Assembly: GCA_030266325.1 (NCBI GenBank)
Contig: JAJDHT010000005.1
Coordinates: 1 to 52,337 of the forward strand
Direction: 5' to 3'
DNA from: Ruminococcaceae bacterium OttesenSCG-928-I18
Lineage (GTDB): Bacteria; Bacillota; Clostridia; Oscillospirales; Ruminococcaceae
Length of the DNA stretch: 52,337 nt
In this document: positions 32,564-41,684 of the stretch, piece after piece
Position numbering within the stretch: position 1 is the stretch's first letter
Layout of the letters: each line of letters begins with the position of its first letter
Program-made: the position numbers and the translations under genes
Notes under the pieces: model-generated
Told to the model about the DNA's origin: nothing
Database searches by the model: none
What the model saw: the letters and a program-made list of their open reading frames with translations, nothing else

Positions 32564-34390
32564 ATGTGTGGAATCGTCGGCTATATCGGCCAAAGAGAGA
32601 GCCGGGAGGTATTACTGGAAGGGCTGAAGCGCCTGGAATACCGCGGATATGACTCGGCCGGAGTGGCTTTTTTTGAAGAGGGTGCAATCACCGTTTACAA
32701 ATCGCAGGGCAGACTGGAAAAATTGGCGGAAAAGCTAAACGAAGCCAACCCGTCCCCCTGCCATATGGGCATTGGCCATACCCGGTGGGCCACCCACGGC
32801 GCGCCCAGCGATATCAACAGCCATCCCCATTCGGCCGCAAGGGTTTCCCTTGTGCACAATGGCATCATTGAAAATTACGGTAAACTAAAAGAGTTTTTAA
32901 TTCATGAGGGATATACCTTCCTCAGCCAGACGGACAGCGAAGTGCTTGTGAATCTTCTCGATTACCACTATCAGGGCAAAAAGAACCCCATCGAGGCGAT
33001 CACCGCCACTTTACAGCAGGTACACGGGAGCTACGCTTTGGCCATCCTGTTTGGCGACCAGCCCGGCAAAGTTTTTGCCGTCCGTCATGAGAGCCCCTTG
33101 ATTGTTGCCTACGGTAAGGGGGAAAACTTCCTGGCCAGCGATATCCCCGCCATTTTGGCGTATACCAGGCAGTACAGCGTACTTGAAAACGGGGACATCG
33201 CCGTGCTCACCAAAGAGGCTGTCACGGTGTACGACGAGTTTGGCATTGAGACAAAACGCGACATCCTGACCGCCGATTTCTCTGTGGAGGCCGCCGAAAA
33301 GGGCGGGTACCCCCACTTTATGCTCAAGGAGATACACGAACAACCCGCCGCCATCAACGCCTCCATCCGTCCGCGCATTGAAGATGGCCTTCCAAACCTT
33401 GGGCTGCAGGGGCTCACCGACCAATATCTCAAAGACCTGAAACGCATTTACATCGTCGCCTGCGGCACCGCGATGCATGCGGGTATGGTGGGGAAATCGG
33501 CGATTGAAAAGATGACACGCACCCCGGTAGAGGTGGATATCGCCAGTGAATTCCGTTACCGGAACCCCATTTTTAGTGAGGGAGAGCTTGTCATAATTAT
33601 CAGCCAAAGCGGCGAAACGATAGACACCCTGGCCGCCCTGCGCATGGCCAAGGAGCGCGGCGCCAAAACCCTGGCCATAGTAAACGCCGTGGGCAGCAGT
33701 ATCGCCCGTGCGGCCGATTGGGTCATGTACAGCTACGCAGGCCCGGAAATAGCGGTGGCAAGTACAAAAGCTTACACCGTTCAACTCTGTTGTCTGTATC
33801 TGTTCGCCATGCAGCTGGCCAGGGTGAAGGGCACCTTGGACGACACCATCATCCGTCATCTTCTGGGCGAGCTGCTGCGAGTGCCCGAGATCATCCAGCC
33901 CATGCTGGACGACAACGAACAGGTACAGTTTTTTGCCAGCGAACTGATGAACACCGGCGACCTCTTTTTCCTGGGCCGCAACATCGATTATTCCCTCTCC
34001 CTCGAGGGCAGCCTGAAGCTTAAAGAGATCAGCTATGTGCACAGCGAAGCCTATGCGGCCGGGGAGCTGAAGCACGGTACGATCAGCCTGGTTGTGGACG
34101 GCACGCCGATCATTGCCATCGCCACACAGGACGAGGTGTTCGAAAAGACCATCTCCAACATACAGGAAGTAAAAAGCAGGGGCGCCAAAGTGGTGCTGTT
34201 TTGCAAAGAGGATGCGCAGGTGCCCGAGGGTACGGCCGATTATATCTACCGCCTGCCCTGTTTTGAAGGCGTGCTGATGCCCCTGCTGCTCGTCGTCCCG
34301 TTGCAACTTTTTGCCTACTATATGAGCGTTTTGCGCGGCTGCGATGTCGATAAACCCCGCAACCTTGCCAAATCCGTCACCGTTGAATGA
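32564..34390 (+). CDS. glmS: glutamine-fructose-6-phosphate aminotransferase GlmS
   Basis: Makes glucosamine-6-phosphate, first step of UDP-GlcNAc synthesis. 608 residues. The N-terminal nucleophile Cys2 is in MCGIVGYIG, with GIGHTRWATHG (glutaminase) and two SIS domains with CGTAMHAG, SQSGETIDTLAAL and LEGSLKLKEISYVHSE. The C-terminus ends NLAKSVTVE, as in the family. GGAGG precedes the ATG. Regulated by the ribozyme immediately upstream. The serine hydrolase follows 40 bp later. Confidence 0.98.
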   Translation: MCGIVGYIGQRESREVLLEGLKRLEYRGYDSAGVAFFEEGAITVYKSQGRLEKLAEKLNEANPSPCHMGIGHTRWATHGAPSDINSHPHSAARVSLVHNGIIENYGKLKEFLIHEGYTFLSQTDSEVLVNLLDYHYQGKKNPIEAITATLQQVHGSYALAILFGDQPGKVFAVRHESPLIVAYGKGENFLASDIPAILAYTRQYSVLENGDIAVLTKEAVTVYDEFGIETKRDILTADFSVEAAEKGGYPHFMLKEIHEQPAAINASIRPRIEDGLPNLGLQGLTDQYLKDLKRIYIVACGTAMHAGMVGKSAIEKMTRTPVEVDIASEFRYRNPIFSEGELVIIISQSGETIDTLAALRMAKERGAKTLAIVNAVGSSIARAADWVMYSYAGPEIAVASTKAYTVQLCCLYLFAMQLARVKGTLDDTIIRHLLGELLRVPEIIQPMLDDNEQVQFFASELMNTGDLFFLGRNIDYSLSLEGSLKLKEISYVHSEAYAAGELKHGTISLVVDGTPIIAIATQDEVFEKTISNIQEVKSRGAKVVLFCKEDAQVPEGTADYIYRLPCFEGVLMPLLLVVPLQLFAYYMSVLRGCDVDKPRNLAKSVTVE

Positions 34391-34430
34391 GTACTGCGAA
34401 TCGGTCAAATCGATAAGGGAGGCTGCTTGG

Positions 34431-36230
34431 ATGTCCTTATCCACCCAGATCAAGCTTTTTCAAACCCTACAGGACTTTTTGACCGAGGAGGGTAAAATTG
34501 CCCTGCCCAGCTGTTCGGAGGCCAAACCCGAGTACCCTGCCGATGCGCCTTCGGGACGCGCTTTACCCCGCGCCACACCCGAGCAGATGGGTGTGGACAG
34601 CCATCTGCTCGAGTGTTTTTGCCGCGAGTTGTCCGAGGCGCCCGACGCAAACGCTCATTCTTTGTTGATCTTGCGAAATGACCACGTGATCTGCGAGGGA
34701 GATTTCAGCCCTTATCACAAAGACATTTGGCATGTATGTCATAGTTTAAGCAAATCATTCATTGGTACCGCTGCCGGTATTGCTGTCAGCGAAGGACTAT
34801 TTCACATTGACGACCCCGTTGTCGATTACTTTCCCGGCTCGGTTGGGTTGCTCAGCCGCCACCGGCTGAAAAAGCTGACGATCCGTCACCTGCTCAACAT
34901 GACCAGTGGCATTTCGTTCAATGAACTCAGTGAGTTGGTGGAGTCCGACTGGCTGCGCGGCATTTTCTCCTCTTCCCTGTCCCACGAGCCAGGTACCCAT
35001 TTCGAATACAATTCGATGAACAGTTACCTTTTGTCCGCCCTCGTGAGCAAAACCAGTGGCGAACCCATTTTGGAATATCTGCGCCCGCGCCTGTTCGAGC
35101 CGCTGGAGTTCGGCCCTATCGCTTGGGAAAAATGTCCATCAGGTGTCGAAAAGGGGGGCTGGGGGATCTATGCAAAGGCAGAGGATCTCGCAAAGCTCGG
35201 CCAGCTTTACCTCAACCTGGGCCATTGGACCGTAGGGGGGCAGGATTGCAGTATTCTGCCTGAACGCTGGGTACGGGAGGCCACGTGCCCGCAAGCGGGA
35301 GATGACCGGGAGGATTACGGCTATCAGATGTGGGTGGACCGCGAAACCGGATATCCCGTGATGAATGGGATGTTTGGGCAATATATCGCCCTTATTCCGC
35401 CTCTCAAAATGGTCGTTGTCATGACGGCGGGCTGCCCAAAGCTTTTTAAGGACACCCCCGCCTATCATCTTTTACGCAAGTATTTTTACTCTTTGCCTTC
35501 CCTGCCGGACCAACTGCCCCAGAACCCCGGTTCTTTGGCCAGTTTACGGCGCACCCTGCACGCGCTTCATTTCAGGCGACCCGTTCCCAAGGCCCCACGG
35601 CTGCAACAGCGCAAACCGACGATTTCCCGGGGCGCCCGCTGGAACAGCCGGCTTCCCGTCGACGACCAAAGACGATTCGAATTGTCTCATTTTTTAAACA
35701 CCACATGGTATTTTCCCTCCAACCGGGCAGGCCTGCTTCCTGTCATCGTGCAGGTGATGGATAACCAGCTGACCTGCGGTGTCCGCGCCCTTCGCATGGA
35801 GGAAGCTGCGGGCGGGTTCACCCTTTTTTGGGAGGAAGGCGACACCACCCTTAGCCTGCCCGTCGGCTGCGGCGCGGCAAGGGAAGGCAGCATCACTGTG
35901 GCAGAAGAGACATTTTTAACATCCTGCCATGCGGAAATCAAGAACAATGAAGATGATGAAGCCATTTTATGTATCAAAGTTTGTCTTCTGGAACACAGCT
36001 CTTTCCGTGTTTTGAAACTCAAACGTGTAGGGGAAAACCTGCACCTGCGCTTGGAGGAACACCCTCAAATCAGCGCCGCGCTTGAGATGGCCATGCGCCG
36101 CAAGGGGGATGGCCTTGCCGAATTGGGTTCCGGCGGGGCCTCTTTCGGAGGATTTGTCCGAAGCAACGAGCTTCTACACTATCGCATCACACAGTTTTTC
36201 TCTCCCGAAATCACCGGAAAGCCTACATAA
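34431..36230 (+). CDS. beta-lactamase-related serine hydrolase with unassigned C-terminal domain
   Basis: 599 residues. The N-terminal two thirds are a class C/penicillin-binding-like domain: Ser105-Leu-Ser-Lys108 (SxxK, HSLSKSFIG), TIRHLLNMTSGI, the FEYNSMNSYLLSALV Tyr motif, and GGWGIYAKAEDLAKLGQLYL. A third HxG-like motif is not clear. No signal peptide, so it seems cytoplasmic. The last 200 residues (about 400-599) match nothing I recognise. GGGAGG precedes ATG 34431; the frame open from 34344 overlaps the glmS end and is not used. It could cleave esters or amides of small molecules, but the substrate is unknown. Co-transcription with glmS suggests a cell-wall link (inference). Confidence 0.85.
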   Translation: MSLSTQIKLFQTLQDFLTEEGKIALPSCSEAKPEYPADAPSGRALPRATPEQMGVDSHLLECFCRELSEAPDANAHSLLILRNDHVICEGDFSPYHKDIWHVCHSLSKSFIGTAAGIAVSEGLFHIDDPVVDYFPGSVGLLSRHRLKKLTIRHLLNMTSGISFNELSELVESDWLRGIFSSSLSHEPGTHFEYNSMNSYLLSALVSKTSGEPILEYLRPRLFEPLEFGPIAWEKCPSGVEKGGWGIYAKAEDLAKLGQLYLNLGHWTVGGQDCSILPERWVREATCPQAGDDREDYGYQMWVDRETGYPVMNGMFGQYIALIPPLKMVVVMTAGCPKLFKDTPAYHLLRKYFYSLPSLPDQLPQNPGSLASLRRTLHALHFRRPVPKAPRLQQRKPTISRGARWNSRLPVDDQRRFELSHFLNTTWYFPSNRAGLLPVIVQVMDNQLTCGVRALRMEEAAGGFTLFWEEGDTTLSLPVGCGAAREGSITVAEETFLTSCHAEIKNNEDDEAILCIKVCLLEHSSFRVLKLKRVGENLHLRLEEHPQISAALEMAMRRKGDGLAELGSGGASFGGFVRSNELLHYRITQFFSPEITGKPT

Positions 36231-36285
36231 CAGCCTCTTTGTCTTATCCAAATAGACATACTATATGCAAAAAACGGCCGGAACC

Positions 36286-36305
36286 AAACGATTTCTATCG
36301 TTTTT
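36286..36305. terminator. weak terminator-like hairpin between the serine hydrolase and cysS genes
   Basis: AAACGAT and ATCGTTT form a 7-bp stem with a four-base loop, followed by TT. A tentative terminator for the glmS-hydrolase transcript; the rest of 36231-36438 shows nothing else I can name. Confidence 0.4.
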
Positions 36306-36438
36306 CCGCTCGTTTTTATGTGGAATATGTGGAAAGTGTCTCCCACAGGTAGCCTGAAGGGGAGTTGCCACGGCACGAAACGACAGTCGCCACTGCGAGG
36401 GCCATTGGAACGTTCCCGATGTTGGGTGACAAGAAATT

Positions 36439-37833
36439 TTACTTTTTTGAGATTTTGGGCCCGGCAGGTGTATCTTCCACCACATACCCCTGGTTGTCCA
36501 ATTGATCTCTCAGTTCATCGGCCAAAGCCCAGTTTTTCTCCTGCCGCGCTTTTGTACGCTGCTGTGCAAGCTCCGTGATTTCCACTGGGATTTCCTCGCT
36601 TTTCCGGTTGTACAGCAGACCCAGCACTTCACAGAGAGCATCAAAGATTTCTGCCGTCTTTTGAAGCGCCTGCCGGTCGGTCTCTGCCGCGAGCGTGTTG
36701 ATGTCCCGCACAAGATCAAAGACCGCCGCAAGGGCATCGGCGGTATTGAGGTCGTCGTCCATTTTTTCCCGAAAACGCGCCTCATGCTCTTCTGCCTTCG
36801 TAAGTAAGTCGCTGTTTCCCGTTTCGCCCGCATTCTCAAGCGCGAAGTCCAGGTTTTCCCTGCAGGTGTACAGGCGTTCCAAACTGGCCTGACATTGTTT
36901 CAGAATATCCATGGTGAAATTGAGAGGGCTGCGGTAATGGGCGCTGAGCATAAAGTAGCGGATGGGCTCGTACCCCATCTCTTCGGCTATTTGGCGTACG
37001 GTAAAGAAATTGCCAAGCGATTTGCTCATTTTACGGTCATCGATATTCAAAAAGCCGTTATGCATCCAATAACGGGCAAAGGTCTGTCCATTGGCACATT
37101 CACTTTGGGCGATCTCATTCTCATGATGGGGAAAAATGAGGTCTTGCCCGCCCGCGTGGATGTCAAATGTGGCACCCAAATGTTTTTTTGCCATAGCGCT
37201 GCACTCAATATGCCAGCCCGGCCTACCTTTTCCCCAGGGGGAATCCCACGCAGGTTCATCTGGTTTGGCCGCTTTCCAAACCGCAAAATCCGCCGCATCC
37301 TCTTTGAGTCCCCCGTCTAAACCGGCCGACAGCTCCCTGTTGTTTTCCAGTTCTTCTAAGACCAGATGGGACAGTTTTCCATATTCGGGAAATTTTTTTG
37401 CTCGGAAGTAGACATCGCCGTTTTCGGATTGATAGCCAAACCCTTTGTCCACAATATCACGTATCAAGGCAATGATCTCATCAATATGTTCTGTTGCTCG
37501 CGGCATCACCGTAGGGCGTAACACATTCAGCCCATCGGCATCCCGCAGATATTCTTTTTCGAATGTCCTGGCTACCTCCTGAACGCTTACCCCTTGGTCT
37601 TTCGCTTTATTAATCAGTTTATCGTCAATATCCGTGACATTGCTGACAAACAACACATCCATCCCCGTATAGGTGAGATATCTTCTCATCGTATCGAATA
37701 CACATAAGGGACGGGCGTTACCAACATGGATAAAGTTATATACAGTTGGGCCGCATACATAGATGCGTACCTGACCGGGGTGCATCGACTCCAGTTCTTC
37801 CTTCTCTCTGCTCATCGTGTTATATATTCGCAT
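36439..37833 (-). CDS. cysS: cysteinyl-tRNA synthetase
   Basis: Charges tRNA-Cys. 464 residues, class I. HIGH motif HVGNARP, KMSKS motif DRKMSKSLGN, zinc ligands in YVCGPTVYN, HIECSAM and HHENEIAQ. The DALR-like C-terminus is complete, ending in GYVVEDTPAGPKISKK. Start ATG 37833 follows GAGG. No T-box leader: the gap to pgsA is only 50 bp. Last gene of recA-recX-rimO-pgsA-cysS. Confidence 0.97.
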   Translation of the reverse strand: MRIYNTMSREKEELESMHPGQVRIYVCGPTVYNFIHVGNARPLCVFDTMRRYLTYTGMDVLFVSNVTDIDDKLINKAKDQGVSVQEVARTFEKEYLRDADGLNVLRPTVMPRATEHIDEIIALIRDIVDKGFGYQSENGDVYFRAKKFPEYGKLSHLVLEELENNRELSAGLDGGLKEDAADFAVWKAAKPDEPAWDSPWGKGRPGWHIECSAMAKKHLGATFDIHAGGQDLIFPHHENEIAQSECANGQTFARYWMHNGFLNIDDRKMSKSLGNFFTVRQIAEEMGYEPIRYFMLSAHYRSPLNFTMDILKQCQASLERLYTCRENLDFALENAGETGNSDLLTKAEEHEARFREKMDDDLNTADALAAVFDLVRDINTLAAETDRQALQKTAEIFDALCEVLGLLYNRKSEEIPVEITELAQQRTKARQEKNWALADELRDQLDNQGYVVEDTPAGPKISKK

Positions 37834-37883
37834 TACTACAACCTCATTTTTGTTATTTCAGCTGCTCAATTAAAGAATATCAT

Positions 37884-38462
37884 TTATTTTGCGGTATTAA
37901 TGTACTCCCGGTTACCCCAGATATATTGGATTCCAGAGAGGAGAGTGATCCCAGCCACCACCCAGCAAAGCACCTGGGTAGAATAGATGATAAAAACACC
38001 CGTTTTCAGATTGCCCGAGAACAAGTCCAACAAACCGGCCGCGGCATAATAATAGATGATCGTCAGCATTTGAATCACTGTTTTCACCTTGCCCCAGATA
38101 TTGGCCGCGATCACCTTGCCTGTTTTCGAGCCGGCTGCTACCATACGTACGCCAGAAACCGCAAACTCACGCGCAAGAATAATCACGAGTACAACGGGGT
38201 GGCAAACACCGTCTACCATCATATAAATGAACGCCACCGTCGTCAGTAACTTGTCGGCCAAAGGATCGGCAAACTTGCCAAAATCGGTTACCAAGTTATA
38301 CTTTCTGGCAATGGATCCATCGAGAAAATCTGTAAAACTGGCGAATGCGAAAACAATGCCGGCCCAAAGAAAATGGTATGGTATCTCCTTTATAGAAGCA
38401 AAGACTATAAAGACTGGAATAAGAAATATTCTCAACATAGTTAACTTATTTGGAAGATTCAA
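37884..38462 (-). CDS. pgsA: CDP-diacylglycerol-glycerol-3-phosphate 3-phosphatidyltransferase
   Basis: Makes phosphatidylglycerophosphate, the committed step to phosphatidylglycerol. 192 residues with about four to six hydrophobic helices. The CDP-alcohol phosphotransferase motif D-G-x2-A-R-x8-G-x3-D-x3-D is visible in DFLDGSIARKYNLVTDFGKF and ADPLADK. Starts at TTG 38462 with AAGGAG eight bases upstream (the nearer ATG is out of frame and stops at once). RimO-pgsA order is common in Firmicutes and supports the assignment. Confidence 0.94.
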   Translation of the reverse strand: MNLPNKLTMLRIFLIPVFIVFASIKEIPYHFLWAGIVFAFASFTDFLDGSIARKYNLVTDFGKFADPLADKLLTTVAFIYMMVDGVCHPVVLVIILAREFAVSGVRMVAAGSKTGKVIAANIWGKVKTVIQMLTIIYYYAAAGLLDLFSGNLKTGVFIIYSTQVLCWVVAGITLLSGIQYIWGNREYINTAK

Positions 38463-38503
38463 TGCATATTCTCCTTAAATAATTGGTGTGAAGTATTATT
38501 GCA

Positions 38504-39847
38504 TTACACTAAGTTATTGACATATTCTCCAAAAAGGTCGCACCCGTCTGATTCCTTTATTTCAACCTCATAGAAGGCACCCGTTTTTAAGGGGGCTTCT
38601 TTATCCACATAGACAACCGGGTCAATTTCCGGCGCGTCCATATAGGAGCGGCAACGCCATGCACCCACCTGCTCGTCAACCCCGTCACAGAGCACGGTGT
38701 GCTTTTTTCCAATTTGCGAATTCTGCACTTCTTCCAGAATTCTGTCCTGCAGGTTCATCAAGATTTCCGCTCGTTTTTGCCGTTCCTCTTCCGGCACCTG
38801 CCCCGAAAGTGCGGCCGCCTTGGTCCCTTCTTCCCGGGAAAACGCGAAGCAACCCAACCGCTCGAAACGCGTCTCTTTGACAAATTCACACAATTCCTCA
38901 AACTGTTGTTCACTTTCCCCCGGGTAGCCAGCAATGAGACTCGTGCGTAAAACAATATTCGGCATCGCCTGTCTCAGCTTCGAAATGACATTTTGTATCA
39001 GGGCTTTGTCTCCTTTTCTTCGCATGGAGCGGAGGATGCTGTCATTGCAATGCTGGATGGGGAGGTCTAAATAGGGAAGCACCTTTTTATTTCGTACCAT
39101 CGCATCTATCAGCTCGTCTGTGATGCGTTCGGGGTAGGCATACATAATGCGGATCCAGCTCAATTTATCCACTTCGTTCAGCCTGTCTAACAACCGGGCT
39201 ATTTCGCTTTCGCCTTTGTCCATCCCATAGGCAGTCACATCCTGTGCCACAAGAATCACTTCGCGCACGCCCTGCTCTGCCAACCATTCGGCTTCCTTTA
39301 CACAGTCGTGCAAATCCCTGCTGCGCATGGGGCCGCGAATATGCGGAATGGCACAGTAAGAGCAGTGGTTTGAGCACCCCTCGGCAATTTTTAAGTACGC
39401 ATAGTGGGCGGGGGTGCCAATCACACGTTTAGCCGAAAACGGCAACTCTTTTTTGGGGCCAAAACACTGCAGTGCGCCGTTTTCAGGCCAATGGCTTCTC
39501 TCCAGGTGCATTAAAATCTGGGGCAGGTCTACATTGTGACCAATGCCGACCACCGCGTCCACTTCGGGAATCTCCTTGGCCACCTCTTCCCGGTAGCGCT
39601 CGGCCAAACAGCCCGTCACAATTACTTTCACTTCCGGTCGTTCTTTTTTTAGCTTGCACGCATCCAAAATATATTCTATGGCCTCTTCTTTCGCCGCATC
39701 CAGGAAACCACAGGTGTTGACAATGATGGCGTCTGCTTCCTGCTGATACGCCACCGTCGCATGCCCCTTTTTAATGAGGGCATGGCAAAACACATCCGCG
39801 TCCACCTGATTTTTGGGGCACCCCAATGATATGATGGCTATTTTCAT
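38504..39847 (-). CDS. rimO: ribosomal protein S12 methylthiotransferase RimO
   Basis: Methylthiolates Asp88/89 of ribosomal protein S12. 447 residues. UPF0004 cysteines in SLGCPKN, NTCGF and VTGCLAE. The radical-SAM cluster is CSNHCSYCAIPHIRGP, then a TRAM domain. It resembles MiaB at 2743, but the ISLGCPKNQVDAD start is the RimO type. ATG 39847 overlaps the recX stop (ATGA), indicating coupling. Confidence 0.96.
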   Translation of the reverse strand: MKIAIISLGCPKNQVDADVFCHALIKKGHATVAYQQEADAIIVNTCGFLDAAKEEAIEYILDACKLKKERPEVKVIVTGCLAERYREEVAKEIPEVDAVVGIGHNVDLPQILMHLERSHWPENGALQCFGPKKELPFSAKRVIGTPAHYAYLKIAEGCSNHCSYCAIPHIRGPMRSRDLHDCVKEAEWLAEQGVREVILVAQDVTAYGMDKGESEIARLLDRLNEVDKLSWIRIMYAYPERITDELIDAMVRNKKVLPYLDLPIQHCNDSILRSMRRKGDKALIQNVISKLRQAMPNIVLRTSLIAGYPGESEQQFEELCEFVKETRFERLGCFAFSREEGTKAAALSGQVPEEERQKRAEILMNLQDRILEEVQNSQIGKKHTVLCDGVDEQVGAWRCRSYMDAPEIDPVVYVDKEAPLKTGAFYEVEIKESDGCDLFGEYVNNLV

Positions 39848-40458
39848 TCTTCTCCTTGCGAGGTCTCTGCGGCGTCCACCGCATATTGTATGTCTGCATG
39901 CGAAAAACCACGCCGAGCTAGCGCAGCCATCACCGTCTGCCTTTTTCCTTTTTGCATCTGTTCCCAGTACCTGCCCCGCACAAGCCGCAGGGCAAGCTCT
40001 GCTTCGTCCCCTTCAACAGAAGCGGCCGCCTCTTTCGCCACCTCTCTGTCTATGCCCTGTGCAATCAGCTTCCACTCAATCTCCTGCCTGCTTTTTCCCT
40101 TTTCCGCCAATGCATCTGCCCTCTGCTGGGCAAAAGCCTCGTCATCCAAAAGGCCAAGTTGTAACAGGGCGGCCACGGCGGCGTCCGCCGTATCTGCATC
40201 AAAGTGCAGGCAGAGCTTTTCCCGCAGTTCCCGTGTTCCATGGGCACGGCGGGCCAGCAGGCGCATCGCCTTATCTTTGGCCTTGCGTGTGTCGCTGTCT
40301 TCTTTCAGGCAAGAGAGCTCCTCTTCACTGAATGAGGAGCCCTCCAAAATACCATGTTTATGCAGCGTCTCCCCATCCACCGAAAACAAGAAGCCCTCCT
40401 CTGTAAACAGGGAGAACCGGCCCTGTTTTGTCTTCTGAATCGCAGTGATCTTCCGCAT
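39844..40458 (-). CDS. recX: regulatory protein RecX
   Basis: Modulates RecA filament dynamics. 204 residues, helical triple-repeat fold: AMRLLARRAHGTRELREKL, ALLQLGLLDDEAFAQQRADAL, KSRQEIEWKLIAQGIDRE. A Bacillus-type N-terminal extension is present (ITAIQKTKQGRFSLFTEEG). Its ATG at 40458 shares the A of the recA TGA (TGATG). A GTG one codon upstream is also possible. Confidence 0.92.
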   Translation of the reverse strand: MRKITAIQKTKQGRFSLFTEEGFLFSVDGETLHKHGILEGSSFSEEELSCLKEDSDTRKAKDKAMRLLARRAHGTRELREKLCLHFDADTADAAVAALLQLGLLDDEAFAQQRADALAEKGKSRQEIEWKLIAQGIDREVAKEAAASVEGDEAELALRLVRGRYWEQMQKGKRQTVMAALARRGFSHADIQYAVDAAETSQGEE

Positions 40459-41609
40459 CACTCGGCGCTGATATCCAGTCCCCGTTCAGAGGACGCTGCA
40501 GCGGCCGGTTTTTCGGCGGCGGGCGGCACGCTGTCAAGGTTTCCCCCGGCTGCTCTTTTTTTCTTTTTACCCGCCATGGCCAGTTTATCAAAGTTCTCTC
40601 GCACCTGTTTTTCCACTTCCGCCGCATACTCGGGGTTGTCGTTCAGGTAGGCTTTGGCGTTGTCTCTCCCCTGCCCCAGCCGGGTTTCCCCTGCGTTGAA
40701 CCAAGCGCCGCTTTTTTGGATGATACCCAGCTCAACGGCAAGGTCAAGCAGCTCCCCGGCCCGGGAGATCCCCTCCCCAAACATGATATCGAATTCGGCA
40801 TCTTTAAAAGGCGGCGCCACCTTATTTTTTACCACTTTTGCACGCGTCCGGTTGCCAATGAACTGACCGGCTGTGTTTTTCAGCCCTTCGCTTCGGCGCA
40901 CATCTATGCGCACCGAAGAATAATATTTCAGCGCCCTGCCTCCGGCGGTCACCTCGGGGTTCCCGTAAGCGATGCCCACTTTTTCGCGCAGCTGGTTGAT
41001 AAAAATACACACCGTGCCGGTCTTTCCGATCACGCCCGTCAATTTCCGCAGAGCCTGGCTCATCAGGCGGGCCTGCAAACCCACGTGGGAATCCCCCATC
41101 TCGCCCTGGATTTCGGCGCGGGGCACCATGGCCGCCACAGAGTCAATGACAATGGCGTCGATGGCACCGCTGCGCACCAGCGCCTCGGTGATTTCCAGCG
41201 CCTGTTCGCCCGTATCCGGCTGGCTGACCAAGAGATTGTCCACATCTACGCCCAACGCCCGCGCATAGTCGGGATCCAGCGCATGTTCCACGTCAATAAA
41301 CGCCACATCGCCGCCATTTTTCTGCGCCTCCGCCAGCACATGCAGCGCCAGCGTCGTCTTTCCGCTTGACTCCGGCCCGTAAATCTCCACCACCCTGCCG
41401 CGGGGAAGACCGCCCACCCCAAGCGCCGCGTCCAGCGAAATAGACCCGGTGGAAATAGAGTCGATCTGCATGGCCACATTCTGCCCCATTTTCATTACAG
41501 CACCTTTGCCAAAATTCTTTTCAATGCTGGCAATAGCGGTTTCCAGTGCGATTTTTTTATCTTCAGGCGCCGTTTTCCCGGGGGTTGCCGGGGTCTTCTT
41601 ATCCGTCAT
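40458..41609 (-). CDS. recA: recombinase RecA
   Basis: Strand exchange and SOS co-protease. 383 residues. Walker A GPESSGKT (78-85), [21 protein letters not shown] (Walker B and loop 1), the [10 protein letters not shown] and [14 protein letters not shown] blocks, all intact. The C-terminus has a Lys-rich patch and an Ala/Pro-rich tail. In the 75 bp upstream I find a promoter but no GAAC-N4-GTTC-type SOS box, so LexA control is not evident. Confidence 0.98.
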   Translation of the reverse strand: MTDKKTPATPGKTAPEDKKIALETAIASIEKNFGKGAVMKMGQNVAMQIDSISTGSISLDAALGVGGLPRGRVVEIYGPESSGKTTLALHVLAEAQKNGGDVAFIDVEHALDPDYARALGVDVDNLLVSQPDTGEQALEITEALVRSGAIDAIVIDSVAAMVPRAEIQGEMGDSHVGLQARLMSQALRKLTGVIGKTGTVCIFINQLREKVGIAYGNPEVTAGGRALKYYSSVRIDVRRSEGLKNTAGQFIGNRTRAKVVKNKVAPPFKDAEFDIMFGEGISRAGELLDLAVELGIIQKSGAWFNAGETRLGQGRDNAKAYLNDNPEYAAEVEKQVRENFDKLAMAGKKKKRAAGGNLDSVPPAAEKPAAAASSERGLDISAE

Positions 41610-41651
41610 TCCTCTTCTCCTTTGGGAAATGCAATCTATATATTCTTTCCT

Positions 41652-41681
41652 ATTCTACAATAACCGTCCTGCCGGGCGCAA
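41652..41681 (-). promoter_or_regulatory. probable promoter of recA operon
   Basis: -35 TTGCGC (41676-41681), 18-bp spacer, -10 TAGAAT (41652-41657), between the stop of the membrane glycosyltransferase and recA. Confidence 0.55.
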
Positions 41682-41684
41682 GAG

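Noticed and set aside
33011-34453. 480-codon minus-strand open frame
   Set aside because: Antisense to glmS; composition is a mirror of its codon usage.
37834-37883. T-box leader before cysS
   Set aside because: The gap is 50 bp and shows no T-box or terminator; cysS is inside an operon.
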